Position numbers and translations under genes: made by a program. Positions 10,903 to 23,200 of a DNA stretch of 64,000 bases are shown here, in pieces (position 1 is the first letter of the stretch; every line of letters begins with the position of its first letter). Source of the DNA: Amylostereum areolatum (taxonomy: Eukaryota > Basidiomycota > Agaricomycetes > Russulales > Stereaceae). The DNA is taken from positions 1,178,001 to 1,242,000 of the forward strand of contig SAXG01000002.1 of NCBI GenBank assembly GCA_012932865.1, given 5' to 3'. Below the pieces are notes generated by a model, which worked only from the letters and a program-made list of their open reading frames with translations, did not search any database and was not told where the DNA came from.

Positions 10903-12138
10903 TCAAGGCAAAGACTGGTTCGTGGTGAGAAGGCGGTCGATGTGAGTCTGTTCCAGGTACACCAGAACGACGATGACGGTCGGGTAGATGCACTACAAGG
11001 CCGTGAGCATCATTTGGATGCGAAGAGGGAGAAACATACGGAGAACTGCACCATGCCTTGGTTGAAGATGAAGCTAGCATCGGCCAAAAGATCCACTTCA
11101 GAGATAACGAAGAAGAACTGAAAGCCCGGGATGAGGACATAGAAGAACAAATGTGGATCGATACTCACCCACAATAAACAGTATATGGCTCCTGACTCCG
11201 TTAGGAGAACCAGAGCCTTGAGACCCAGGGATTTCTTGGACGTATTGGCGGAAAAGTACGAGTGCACGTCGATTCGGTAGCGCCTGCATGAACCTGGTCA
11301 CTGTCTGAACGCGCGTACTGGAAAGAGAGGAACACACCATGTCTTAAGTGCAACGAGCGACGTCCCCCACAGGTTGTTTGCGAACGACAAGCCTAGGACG
11401 GTGAATGTCACTGCTTGCGACATCATGTTGGGGGCCGGAAGAGCGACGTTCAACGCCAAGTTGGTGAAGGAAAGGACTAGATGAAGTATGAACAACTGGC
11501 AGGAAACCCATTTGAACGCAGGCGTGTGCACCTATGGAGGGTATAGCGAGCAAGGCCGAAACTACGAAGACAAACCGAGCGCGGTCGTACAAAACCCACG
11601 CCCTCCAAACGACGACCAGATCGGACAGAATGAACTTTCAAGAACGGTAGTTTAACAAGAGTCTTCACGGACAAGCATTGGGAGACTCACATTGATAAGT
11701 TGGACATTCGACGTAGCAATTTGGATTGCTTTCATGTTAGAAGGGAGTGGGGTGCACAGAGTCGCGACGATGGCGAAATTCCACGTGAACGCCAGACGCA
11801 AGCCCCAATGTGTAGCCCCGACGGCAAACATGATGCAAATGATGGTCATCAGGTTGAAGTCGTGTCGTCCTCGGATGCTCTTCGAGCTGTAGACGGCAAG
11901 TCAGCGAAGAAGGAGCCGCGGCAGAGTAGGATACGGACAAGAAGCAGATTACCGCAAGAAAGGTCATGGTTGTGCTGATGCCTATGATACAGGGAACTCG
12001 TTCAGGAGGTGGATGTCAAGGAGGTGAGGAGCACGTACCAAAAAAGATCGACTCTGTGGCGAGGGGGAAGAAAAGGATGCGGAATTGGCTGAGCGCCAGC
12101 GCTCGTCGAGTCTCGCTGCAAACTTGGACGGCCGACAT
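10903..12138 (-). CDS. 7-TM membrane protein, Agaricomycete family, copy 1
   Basis: Eight exons: 12138-12039, 11981-11939, 11886-11691, 11634-11532, 11476-11338, 11283-11169, 11117-11040, 10992-10903; 287 codons. The protein is almost all hydrophobic helices with short polar loops, fitting seven membrane spans. Recurring family marks are FPLATESIFFG near the N-terminus, SDLVVVWRAWVLY, SFANNLWGTSLVALKTW, LLTESGAIYCLLW and the last span CIYPTVIVVLVYLE. Two paralogues lie at 33687-34960 and 35746-37009 with the same eight-exon plan; exon 2 (43 nt), exon 4 (103 nt) and exon 6 (115 nt) keep identical lengths in all three. This is a lineage-expanded family of unknown function; receptor-like topology is only a guess. 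Intron 2 uses the weak donor GTCCGT. Confidence 0.8.
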
Positions 12139-12618
12139 GGGGATACCTCAGGACACCTGGCCCAGGGAGAAACCGAGAGATACGAGGCATGTTCCCGGGA
12201 GTTTATAACTGCGGGAGGAGAGGGGATAAGGTACGGAACTCACCAACAGCCTCGTCTACAGATGCTCACAGGGGTACTTATGCCGATTGGAGAAGAGCAG
12301 CGCTCAGCTCGTTGATTGAGCGCCGACAGCATCGGTCGCACAGCATCTCATGGATGGGAAATCAAACAGCGCAGTTCAACGTATCCTACGCCCGAAATTC
12401 GTGATGCATCTTGGCAAGGGTCGAAGGTGGACGAGATTTGGATGAGCATGCATAATGGTGAGAAGTAGATGCAAAGTATCTTCCATTTGAAGGCAGCGGG
12501 AAACGTAACGCGGTCACGTGGACGGTGTCGTTTGAACGTTTGAACATTCTGGTGCCACTGGTGGTACAAATTCCGGAGATGCTGTAGGTTCAAGCTCAAG
12601 ATGTCCATGATGCTATTG
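12139..12618. other. Intergenic, no gene seen
   Basis: This spacer lies between 7-TM copy 1 and SET-A. Frames are short and break up. Confidence 0.4.
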
Positions 12619-14033
12619 TCAAAACATGATCGCCGCCATCGCACCCGTTCTCCCATCTCGACCCAACGCATGAAGATAGACCTTCCTTCTGAATTCCTTC
12701 TCCTTCTCCTGATTTCCAGCCTTACCGTACGCCTTCGCTACGCACTGGAGGATCGCGATATACTGCCAGGCTGACTCCAAGCCCTCGTTCTCGATGAATC
12801 GCATGTGCTTCAAGCTGTCCTTGAGGCTCACCGATCCCGGGATCGGGTCACAAAGAGGTCCCGAGAAGATAGCACGGCGTCGTGCATCGGAACCTGCGTC
12901 GGAACAGGCCACACAACTGCAGTGGAAGCCGTACGGCAGCAGCTTCTTCTGACGATTGGCGCGCGGTTTCTTCAGTAAGCAGTACTGGGTAGTCATTTCT
13001 TCGCCCTTGCGGATCTTTCGCACCGCGCGTAACTCCATCCCGAACGTCGCTCTTTCCAGATTTATCACGACGTTGGGAGAGCAGCTACATTGTACGGTGT
13101 CAAGGTCAACGATACTGCCAGAGGCGTTTGCGAGTGCATACTTACCTGTGGTTGACACGCGATGCATCGTTTCCGACCATGCTATACGCGCCTTGGGGAC
13201 CCAAATCTGGCTCGGACAGATCACCAGCTGCGAATCCGTTTGTGCGCATGATACCTAGAACCGCCCCGCTCCCGTCCTGCGTGTGACTGTTCGCGAGAGA
13301 CATGTATGCCTTGCGAAGCGAAGGATCCATACGCTTAACCGCGACCTCGAGGCAGTCATTCCAACACTTCATAGCCTATTGATTACGCGTGGTGAGCCGG
13401 ACATCCGCCTTTCAAATCGAGAGACGTACAGCCTGTTTTTGCTGTTCGAGGGTGAAGTTGGTAGGGATGTCAGAAAGAGACCTTATGCCGGCGGGGGCCA
13501 ACAAGAGCGGCCGTTCGCTCAAAATCAGGTCGCCGGGCTCGATATCTTCCAGGGCGAACATCCCAAGGCCACTGGAAGGCGTTTGGCGAAGCTCATACAA
13601 CGTCTTTGACGGTCGAAGGAGAGGTTTGGGGAATCCGGGGTAGCTAACGATTTGGCGCTTGACGTATCCAGAGACTAGGCATTCCGTCCATCCATCCGGA
13701 TGGTCCTTGATGAACTCGTCAAAGTTGCGTCCGGGCTGGGTCGTGAGCGCGAGGTTGCCATCTTCGTGTACCGTCTCGGCGTCCATCTCGCGTATCTCGG
13801 CTTGAGGTGTAATGTAGTTAGAAGGGAGTTCTGCGTAGAATACGCGATCAGCTGTGTATGTGTACAGAGGGAAAGGACGCACCCCGTTCAGCTTCGGGCA
13901 CGATGCCGTATGACGGGCGGGTCGGCGAAATATCTAGTCAGAAGTTGAGCGAAGAGACTGTGTATAGCGCGGACCAATACATACAAGCAGGGCTCTTCCC
14001 CTTCCCCTTCGATCGAGGTGTTGAGCTAGCCAT
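12619..14033 (-). CDS. SET-domain protein, array copy A
   Basis: Five exons: 14033-13985, 13933-13883, 13830-13430, 13375-13146, 13084-12619; 398 codons. A short basic start (MASSTPRSKGKGKSPA) is followed by a linker, then the split SET domain: GLGMFALEDIEPGDLILSER, an insert with KAYMSLANSHTQDGSG, then NGFA and the SAM-pocket motif VNHSCSPNV formed across intron 4, FGMELRA, and the post-SET-like cysteines FHCSCVACSD. A helical repeat tail follows (LQCVAKAYGKAGNQEKEKEF). The pattern is SMYD-like but lacks a MYND finger. SET proteins methylate lysine using SAM; the substrate here is unknown. Four relatives lie in the window. This copy has intact junctions and no break. Confidence 0.88.
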
Positions 14034-14740
14034 GGGAAAGAAGATTGGGATGATGATGAACAGATGAGCGATGCGGGGACGGTGGATTAGACGGAAAACT
14101 AGAAGACGAGGATATATATGGATATTACGGGGGAAAGGCATGTGGGGGGGCTATTGTCCTGCATCGAAGTCCCAGGGACTGGGACCTTTACGCCCAGGCA
14201 GAACAAAGTCCGGCAGAAACATCTATGAAGAGTTCAAGTTGCCGCGCAGCACATGTACAACAAGAGGAGTACCTGCGAAGAACAATGCATAAAAGAAACA
14301 AGGTCAAGGACCAAGGTCCCCGACGTCAGGATCTCGACACGCTAGGAAAGTGAGGGATTACTCGCCAATGACCTGCCCCACCCTCGTCAGTTGCTTCGCC
14401 TCTATTGATGCAAAAAAGGAAATAAAGAGCCCAAACGTCAAAAGACACCTTCACCAATCATCTGGGGGCGCATTGTTGGGACCGAGCTAGGAAGAAATGA
14501 TTTGATCGCTAGCCGTTTGCGCATCCAGACCATCCCACGATCAACGGCCACGCTGTTGGCGCAGAGCGCCGAGTTCTGGATTTATGACAAGACATTTACA
14601 CGAGTAGCAGTCTATTGACGAGGGGAATTGGAATGTGGAGGTGATGGTGGTTGTAAAATTAAATAGCGTCTCGTCATGACATTGTGCCCACGTGACATAA
14701 CCATCGAACTTACATAAAAACAAGTAAATGGAAAGAAGAG
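14034..14740. repeat. Duplicated upstream block of SET-A (partner near SET-C)
   Basis: This DNA upstream of SET-A aligns by eye with DNA upstream of SET-C. Matching stretches include the one around ACTGGGACCTTTACGCCC (partner near 18300-18335), the one around CAAAGTCCGGCAGAAACAT (partner 18346-18365), AACAATGCATAA, and TGATTTGATCGCTAG (partner near 19065). The similarity shows that the copying unit was larger than the gene. I see no coding sequence in it. Confidence 0.55.
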
Positions 14741-15140
14741 ACCCTAGACAAGGAAGTGAAGATGTAAAGCCTGCAGGGGAACAGAATAGATGGTGGGCCT
14801 GTATATAGAGTGAAAGCACGCTTCGTTCAAGAATGAGAGGCTTGGAGCACGGCTTCGCTCGCGGTGAACGAACTAGAACAACGTGCCAGAAACATACATG
14901 TATGATACAACCTCGGGACGGCCAAGGTTCAACTAGGCCCACGGTGACTACAAGGCGTCAATGCCAGTACAACTGCCAGCCAGGCGTTCAGAGATACGTA
15001 GCCTGTTAAGTACGATCACAAGTAAACGATTCAAGTTCACAAACTTACGGTCGTGAAACCACCGAAGGTGATTCTGATTCCTTGACACTCCCAGTTAGCG
15101 ACCGTGAACGCCACAGATAGTTTCGAAATAGACAAACCGG
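14741..15140. other. Intergenic, no gene seen
   Basis: This stretch lies downstream of SET-B and holds no convincing frame. Confidence 0.4.
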
Positions 15141-16542
15141 TCAAAATACGGACACACTCATGGCCCGCGCTCTTCCGTACAACCCGAGCGCATGAAGATA
15201 CACTTTCTTCCTAAACTCCGTCTCTTTTTCAATCTTTCCTACCTTCTCGTAAGCCTTCGCTACACACTGAAGAGCAAGGATGTAATGTGGACTCAGTTCC
15301 ATGCCTTCCCCCTCAATCAGTCGCAATCGATTCCAGCTCCCCTTGAGACTCACGCACCCCGGGGCCGCTTTGGAGAAGGGCCCGGACGCGATCTCGCGGC
15401 GGCGGCGGTCAGATGCAAAAGAGTCGCGGCAGGACGAGCACGCGCAGCGGAAGCCGTATGGCTCAAGTTTGCGCTGGCGCTCGGCGTAGGTGAGATCCAG
15501 CTCACAGTAGAGGGTGGTCATCTCTTCGCCCTTGAGGATTTTCCGCGCTGCGCGCAGCTCCATCCCGAACATGGCCCTGTCCCAGCTCCATTTGACATTG
15601 GGTGAGCAGCTGCGAGGCTCGTCAAAACCCTTGACCCCATGCGAGAATATGCATCGATCCACGAACCTGTGGTTGACACGCGATAGCTGATCTGCAATGA
15701 CGGTATACAGATCATCTTCGTCCGTATCTGCAGACAGTGTCTTGGCCATTACCCCGAACCCATTCGTGCGGAAGATACCTATAACAGGGCTGCTTCCGTC
15801 TTGCGTGTGGCTGTTGGCGAGGGACATGTATGCCTTGCGACGCGAAGGTTCCATGCGGCCGACCGAGTATTCTATGAATTTGCTTGAATAGTCTAGGATC
15901 TGTTGAGTGCATGAATAGCAAGCTCAAGATTTATCATCCAGATACACAAACATACCACTTGTCTCTTTTGCTCGGGGGTAAGATGGCTGGGTATGTCAGC
16001 CGGCTGGTTCATGTGGGCCAAGAGGAGCGGCCGTTCGCTCAGAATAAGGTCTCCAGGCTCGATATCCTCCAAAGCAAACATCCCAAGGCCGTTGTACTGC
16101 GTCTCACAGATCTCATGCATCAACTTGCTGGGTCGAAGGAGGGGCCTGTGTAGCCCATAGCGATCGACGATCTGCCGTCGCAGGGACTCCGAAAGCATAC
16201 ATTCTGTCCGTCCTTCCAAGGGGCCCTCCCAAGATGGAATAGTCACGTAGCCTGACCGGAAGAGATCTATAGGCTCACGGATAGCGTAGCTTTCAGGAAG
16301 TTCTGGACATAGGGAAACGTGAGGTTAGTAAAGTGCAAGTACTGTAAAATGGGGCCACGCAAGTCTCTTTGTTTCGGGAACCACACCGTATGGGGGATGA
16401 TTTCCCTCGAGAATTTCGTCATTGGCTGGTCAGGGATTCAGTACCCAATGACGACGAGTAGCTAACGCGTATTAAGAGACGTACAAACAACACACTTCTT
16501 GCGCTTCCCGCCTTTCTTGAATTTGTGGGTTGATTTGACCAT
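15141..16542 (-). CDS. SET-domain protein, array copy B, with a lost splice donor
   Basis: Proposed exons: 16542-16485, 16425-16387, 16302-15956, 15899-15667, 15609-15141; 381 codons. The start MVKSTHKFKKGGKRKK matches SET-E (MVKSNRKSKKGGKR). SET signatures are GLGMFALEDIEPGDLILSER, KAYMSLANSHTQDGSS, VNH-SCSPNV across intron 4, FGMELRA and RCACSSC. Exon 2 is a problem. By alignment with copies A and E the donor should follow PETKR, but the bases there read C|TTGCGT, not GTGCGT. I used an upstream GT (TACG|GTGTGG), which keeps the frame but drops about nine residues. Intron 4 is 57 nt, a multiple of three, and has no stop. The copy may be functional or on its way to decay. Confidence 0.78.
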
Positions 16543-17264
16543 GAAAAGTATCGGGAGGGTAAGGGAGGGTGAGGCGAAGGTGAGAGTGAGAGTGAGGCGA
16601 AAGTGAGGATGAGAGCGCGCAGATGAGGGTAATGAGAGAGGCGAACATCGGTGAACGGACGAATATATATACGAGGGCCAGAAGGAACGCTCATGGGAGT
16701 CACGAACACAAAGGACACGGGGCAGATGAACAAAGGAATACAGAACAAAAAGGTGTGAAAGGCAAAAGAAAAATAGACACAAGGGAACGCGCCCGACCAC
16801 AGGCCAATCGCCACTCCAGATGCCCGCACTCGACCTTTCCACCCAAACTGGCTTTGAACACTTTGACTCAGTATTCATTGACCGCATCGTGGTAACTAGA
16901 ATCTTGAGGAGCACCCACGAGGCTCGCCACGCTCGGCTGGGGGGTCCTCCGAAGCTCTACGCGACATCGCACTAACCGTGGGATATGATAGGATTGGAGC
17001 AAGTCGTGCAGGTGCAGGAGATTCATAAAAATTCGTTTCATTCGTTTATGCTCTGTCGTCTCCCGGGTTAGACGCTTCTACTTCTTTTCTGAGACGTGAG
17101 ATCCCCACCCCTTGACTCTGGCGTACCAGCCCTCCAACCTTTGACGACAGGATCCTCCTACGGTAAGTACCACAACATCGATGAGGGCGAAGTTCTGGCA
17201 AAGTGATGTCGGTAAGCTAGTATATAATCCAAGTCAGAAATCCACTGACAAAGAATACACCTTG
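16543..17264. other. Intergenic, no gene seen
   Basis: Upstream region of SET-B and downstream region of SET-C. The first 250 bases carry purine-rich repeats (GTGAGAGTGAGAGTGAGGCG type) close to the start of B. Confidence 0.4.
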
Positions 17265-18189
17265 TCAAAACTTGATCGCCTGCATCGCGTCCGCCCTCCC
17301 GTCCCGACCCAACGCGTGAAGATACACCTTCTTCCGGAACTCCTTCTCCTTCTCCTGGTTCCCAATTTTACCGTATGCTTTTGCGACGCACTTGAGAATC
17401 TCGATATACTGCGTGGCTAACTCCAAGCCCTGATCCTCGATGAGTCGCATCTGCTTCAAGCTCTCCTTGAGGCTCACCAGTCCCGGGATCGGAAAGCGAA
17501 GAGGCCCAAGGAAGATAGCGCGACGTCGCGCGTCGGAACTTGGGGTCAGCACAGGCCACACAGCTGCAGGTAAAGCCGTATGGCAGTAGCTTCTTTCGGC
17601 GATTGGCGCGTGGTTCGACCAGTGAGCCATATGTGGTAGTCATCTCCTCGCCCTTGCGGATCTTTTGCATCGCGCGCAATTCCATCCCGAATGTCGTCCT
17701 ATCCAGATTCATCGCGACGTTGGGAGAGCAGCTACGATGTGCGTTAGCAAAAAACAACCAGCAACCATACCGTCAGAGCCGTGTGCGAGCACAAACCTGT
17801 GATTGATACGCGAAGGTTGGTTTCCGACCATGGAATATACGCCTCGAGCTAGACCCGGATCACACAGATCTCCAGCTTCGAAGCCGTTTGTACGCAGAAT
17901 GCCTAGAGTGGCTCCGCTCCCATCTTGTGTGTGACTATTGGCGAGAGACATGTACGCCTTCCGAAACGTTGGTTCCATATTGTTGACCGCGTACTCCAGA
18001 TGGCGATCCCAGAGCTGCATTTTCTGTGGATTACGCACGATAAACTGAACAATTCGAGTTGTAAATTCGATAGACGTACAGCCTGTGTTTTCTGCTCCGG
18101 CGTGAAATTTTGACTGGATGAGTTGTGGCCCAGCACGTACGAGCAGCGTTGTTCCCCCTTCCCTTCGATCGAGATGTCGAGCTGGCCAT
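17265..18189 (-). pseudogene. SET-domain copy C: internal deletion plus frameshift
   Basis: The first exon (MASSTSRSKGRGNNAA, from 18189) matches SET-A. Within about 30 bases of its donor the sequence jumps to the end of what should be exon 3 (NFTPEQKTQA, donor near 18080). Exon 2 and nearly all of exon 3, including GLGMFALEDIEPGDLILSER, are gone. Exon 4 (NNMEPTFRKAYMSLANSHTQ) and the NH-SCSPNV junction remain. In the last exon a single extra base at about 17538 shifts the frame between CSCVACADPK and SDARRRAIFLGP, after which the reading frame is sound to LHALGRDGRADAMQAIKF. With half the SET domain missing it cannot be an active methyltransferase. A truncated transcript cannot be excluded. 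Confidence 0.85.
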
Positions 18190-19290
18190 GGAAAACACGA
18201 TGGAACGGGTAGCGAACAGACGACCGACGTGAGGTGAGGACCAAGAGATTGAACGGCAACCGAAAACGATAAAACCACGTGCGGGTCTTGTCCCGCTTCG
18301 AAGGTCCCGGGGACTAGGAACTTTGCGCCCACGAAAGAAGTACTTACAAAGTCCGCAGAAACATGTATAAAAGAGGTTTCTTATAGAACATGCGCATTGC
18401 GCAACCAAGCTAATGCCTGCGATGGACAATGCATAAGTAAGATAGGGCTACGGGCTCGACGTCGGGACCCCCAACACGCGGAGTGGTCCCCCGCCTGTGA
18501 ATTATGATCAGCTTGTCCCAATGCCCATCGGCGCATTCTCCCAGACAAATGCGGTCTGTCCCGCCGTGTCCGTCTAACCGAGATTACTTGTAGAGGGATC
18601 CGAAGGGCTCGCCGGGCGCCGGCCAAAGATGACATGGCTCTGGAGCTGAATTTGGTCATGTTCGGACAGGAGACGCTCCATCCAGCGGGCACGATGGTCG
18701 GTTTGATGTATCGGTGAACGACCGAGTGTGCATGTGAGGCTGCATTCCGACCGTTCGATCGCCACCTGAAAATTTGCGGTTCCCTGAAGGCCTAAAAAGA
18801 GAGCGTGAGCATGTATTCAGTCATGTTACTGTGTCAAAACACACCGGCGCCGTCTTCCAACCGCTTCCCACACTTGTTTGACGCTTTCAGCCAGGGCCTT
18901 GCTTGAACTCGTATCGAGGTGGAAGCGCATACATATGCGTTGCATCCTCGGAGGTCGCGTTCGTTGATAGCAACACAAAAAAGGCAGGTCGTATGCCAAA
19001 TATTGACGGACGCCTACACATACTGCCCAAGGGCGCTCTGTCAGGACCTAGTTCGGACGAGATAATTTGATCAGTAGGTTCGTTCGTCCCCAATCCGGCC
19101 CCGATCGACGGCCCCACTACTGTATTGCAGGTCAGAAGTTCTGTCATGAGAGGTGGTCTGGTGGTGAGAGTTTGAGACGAGAACCGAAATGTGGGGGTGG
19201 TGGTAGGGCGTATGGTAGGAAGAGAAATGGGTGGTGATCTTGACCGGGAGTTCATGTCATTCCACGTGACGCTGCCGTCTTTCAGTCTCC
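18190..19290. repeat. Duplicated upstream block of SET-C, with an insertion
   Basis: This is the partner of 14034-14740. Homology is visible at about 18280-18450 and again at 19010-19290. The middle, about 18560-19010, has no match near SET-A and looks like an insertion or a deletion on the other side. Inside it, minus-strand exon-like pieces (for example LAESVKQVWEAVGRRR around 18850-18900, followed by a GT donor) suggest a gene remnant that I could not assemble. Confidence 0.5.
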
Positions 19291-20243
19291 CCGTCTTGGT
19301 CCAGTCAACCAACTTATTCGCTATGCAGCCGCATAACGAGCGACTTGGACCCGAAAAAACCTCCAATCCGAATGACCCCTCTTGCATCCCCCCAGCTCCC
19401 CTAGAGAAGTCAACACGCAAAAAGATGGCTTTCCTCTGCCCAAATCCCAGCGCTGAGCACCCCGCGCTTCACCCCGCTACATTAAAAAACGCAGAAACCA
19501 GCGCACTACTATGCGGAGACGTGTATAATGCCAGTAAGTAATACGAGGGATACAGTGTATGTTTGAGACAGTAAGATTGATAGAAGACTGAGACCGATGG
19601 ATCGGATGGCCGGGTGTGATTGTGTGTGTTCACCTATTGCTACAGGAAGCGTGCCGGTAGGCTGGAACGGGAACGGACGGGCGACGGGCGTGCGGGGAAG
19701 GGGGGTGAAAGAGGATACATGGAGATGAGGGTAAAATGCTAGATGAGAGCGTGACGAGCGAGCAGGACAAGTGTAAGAAATGCGATAGGCGTGAGACGGC
19801 GGAACGTAGGTAAAGAAAGCAAAGGAAAAGGGAAACCCGACACGAAAAGCCCAAGGGAACGAACCAGATGATAACGGTTGTTGATCACTGGAAGAAAGAT
19901 AGAAATGCAAAGGAAAGCAAAAAAAGATCCAAACGAGTGACGCGGGCTTGTATCGTGAATGACAAGGCGCCCTGCTGGTGGTACTGTCCGATGTTCAGCA
20001 GAGTGACGGATAGGTTCGATCAGAAGCAAGCAGTATGCAAGTAAGTAGTAGATGATGATGATGAATCGCGTGTGTATGGTGATGATTATATGCGTGCGTG
20101 TACGTGCGTATGTCCTCCATATGAGGTTTTGAGAGGGACACGGGGGGTCGTGAATGGATAGATGGAGCAGACATTCGTCCTAGAGAGTCCCATGGTGATA
20201 CCCAATTAGAGGCCCGACGCGCGACTGCACGCGGGCCAGAAGA
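19291..20243. other. Intergenic, probable 3' region of the YTH gene
   Basis: No coherent gene is seen. The part next to 20243 is the 3' side of the YTH gene and contains ATG/GATGATGATG and TG-rich simple sequence around 20040-20110. Confidence 0.4.
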
Positions 20244-23200
20244 TCATGATGTGCGTGTCGTAGAGGCCGGTGCAGCGGCGGACAAGGGCCTTGCGCGCCT
20301 CTGTGAAAGCGGACGTTGAGCAGGCGCAGGCGACGTAGGCGGGGACACCGCCGGCCGATCCCATTCCTCGAGAAGCTCCTTGCCCAAGGTGGGCTCAAGC
20401 TCGGTCCCGTCTCGCGACACCTTCACCTCGCGTCCGTGGTTCCAAGGATTACGAAGATGACGTGTCCGATAAAACGGGAGGCGGTCGGTCTTGATCCACT
20501 CAATGCGGAACGGTTGACCCCATACCTCCTCAGGCTCCGCGTCTGCGTCAGCGGCGGCAGGAGTGACAGGGTTGCTCGCAGCCAGCTCCTCTTGGACGGG
20601 CAGAAGTTGCTCCTTGCGAACGTCGGCTGGTGGAATTGGCTCGGAAGTACCCTCGTCAGGATGGCGGATGGCCTTATAAGGCGCCATGGTGTCAAGTTCG
20701 AACGTATGGTGAGCAGCTGGAACCGCCACGACGGGGGCAACGTTGAGGCTGAAGCCAGGGATAGGCGTCCGATGGCTAAGTGGGAGATGCGGATCGCCCA
20801 TTTCGGCGGGTGCAGTGGCTGCTTGACCAGAGGGGTAGTGTGGCCGCGATGAGCCCGTCTTGTGAGGCGGGATGGAGAGCAAGGCCCCCGAAGAGGGTGC
20901 AGAGGGCGGAAAAGAAATGTCATCTTCGGGTGCGGAGACGGGCTGAGGCGACGAGTCCGCGAAGCGATGTTCCCTCGGCGAAAGGATGAAGCCGCCTTCC
21001 GCCTTGCGTTGAGATGACCCCTGCGATGACGAGGTAGACTCCCAAGGAATTCGATCTTGGCTTTGAGATATTCCACCGGTCATTCTATGGGGAAAACAGA
21101 GCAAAACAATTCAGCGATCAGAACGTAAGCGTAGCAGAGAACAAACGTCATCGTACCTCGCGTAGCCGTAGAACTCGCCGCTCTTGTTGACGCCAAAGAT
21201 AAGATACACATCCTGACTGGTGCGGAATGCTTGGTCCAGAATGCCTTCGTTATGTCGCTGCGTGGCCCAGACACCCCTTTGAACGCTGAGGTCTAGATCG
21301 TGCTATAAAACGCCATCAGTAAAATGGATCGAACCAGTTAGGTCACAGGGCGCCGCACCTGCGTCAACGATTTGAGGATGAAGTACCGCTGTGGGAAATG
21401 TTTGGCCAGGAAACTCGAGTTGGTGCTCGCGAATGAGCCCGAGCTGTCCGTGTGCGACCCCACCTTACGCCTTCGTCCGCCTTCGTCATCTGACATCGAC
21501 AATCCGCTGTACCGCCCTGCCAGCTCATCCTCCGGCGAACTCGTGTCGGGAGATGCGGGGCTTCCCGTTCCCCCTCGTGTTCGTGCGGCTGACATCCTCG
21601 TCTTCTGCTCCTTCACCCATTTCGTATGCATACCAAGGCCGCGCTGCCCACCAACACCAGCCTTGAGATCGTCGGTCCGTCTCCGGACGCGACAGACGAG
21701 GCGGGGACAACGCGGGTCGTTAGGGCGGATCGGCTGCCCATTGAAGCGCGCGGTCGCAGTCTGAAGGTGCTTCTCCGTCTCAAAGTTGACAAAGGCACAA
21801 TTGGAACGGGATATCAGGAAGATGGAAGACACGCCGCCATGTGCGCCCGCCGCGTTTCCTGTCTGCGCAGACGACGATACGTCGGGTTCGGAGGGGGACG
21901 GCGACGGAAGGAGGGGCTGGTTGAAAAATCTCCAGAGTTCGTCGTGGGTCGCGTCGGAGGGTACGTTCCCGGCCCACATCACCCATTCAGATCTCTGCGC
22001 AGGAGGGTTGGGGTGGTACGATTGCCGGCCGGAGACGCGTTCGGGTTCGCTGAGGCTCGACACCGCGCGGCTCAATTTGGGTCGCTTGGGAGACGCTATT
22101 ACTGCAGGGGCAGGCGACAGCGGATCCTCGCGCATGCTCGTCTGGGATTCTCCAACCCAACTGGTCTGGACAGGCTGTCTTCTCGGAGACGCTGGGGATG
22201 GGGCCGTGGGAGAAATGGGTTGACCTTGAGCGTACCCTCCATCTCTTCTAGCCACGGAGGGGGAGTATCCCATGCTGTAAGATGGTTGGAAGGAGGGTCG
22301 GTTGTTGTCGTAAGGGCTCGACGCGCTGGAGTGACTCGGGGGCAGATACCACCACGTGCCTTGTTGACTTTCCCGCTCATTTGAAGCGCCATACGATTGG
22401 GGGAAGGGCGATGGGTAGGTAGGCGAGTACATCGTTGGGGTGGGTGCGTACGAGTGTGGAGCGCGGAAGGCATACTGATGTGGGGCGCTGTAGCCGCCGT
22501 AGGCATTTTGGGAAGACCCAAACGACGTCGATACGTGAGGTCCGGAATGAGAGCCACCCGATCCTTGGGGAGGGGAAATGGGCGGAGGTGAGGGGTCAAC
22601 AGGAGGCTGGGCGTAGAGGGAATGCTGGGGAGGAGGCGCAGTGGAGAAGGGGTGCTGCATATTTAAGCCTTGATCTGGCGGCGTATACGAGGGAAACATG
22701 GGGGCGTGAATCATGGGCATGTGCGAAGGAGAGGAGTAAGCCATGTGCGCAATAGATGGATCGTGCATGCCAGGATGATGGGAGTACACATATTGCGTAG
22801 ATGAGTGCATGGCGCTCATTGAAGGCTGGTGGGTAGACATCGCGTATTGGGGTCCGACGAAGCTGTTTCGGTGCTGTCCAAAGGAAGACGGTGGGTACGG
22901 GGACGGGGCAGGGTATGTGGGGGGAGGGCCCGGGGGACCGGGAGAGTTGGAGGCGTTCTCGCGGCTTGTGGATGATGAAGAAGGCGGGTTGTGGAAGGGC
23001 GGTCGCATGGGTGGCTGTCGGCGAGGTTGTGGAGATGGGCCAGGTTGGGACGGCGGGCGCTGGCGGGACGCGCCCGTGTGCTTGGCGGAATCGGACAAGG
23101 TGGAAGGGGGAGTTTTTCCAGCCATGTCCTTCTGCAGCGGGTCGCCAGTATCATCGCTGGCCATATACACTGCAGGAGCGTCGACCGACGGGTGGGGGGG

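Noticed and set aside
18381..19420. Minus-strand frames as a gene upstream of SET-C
   Set aside because: Part of the region is duplicated noncoding DNA shared with SET-A, and the pieces could not be joined in frame.
19630..20029. Open minus-strand frames downstream of the YTH gene
   Set aside because: They are Ser/Phe/Leu-rich text from purine-rich DNA, without splice logic or homology; more likely 3' untranslated sequence.
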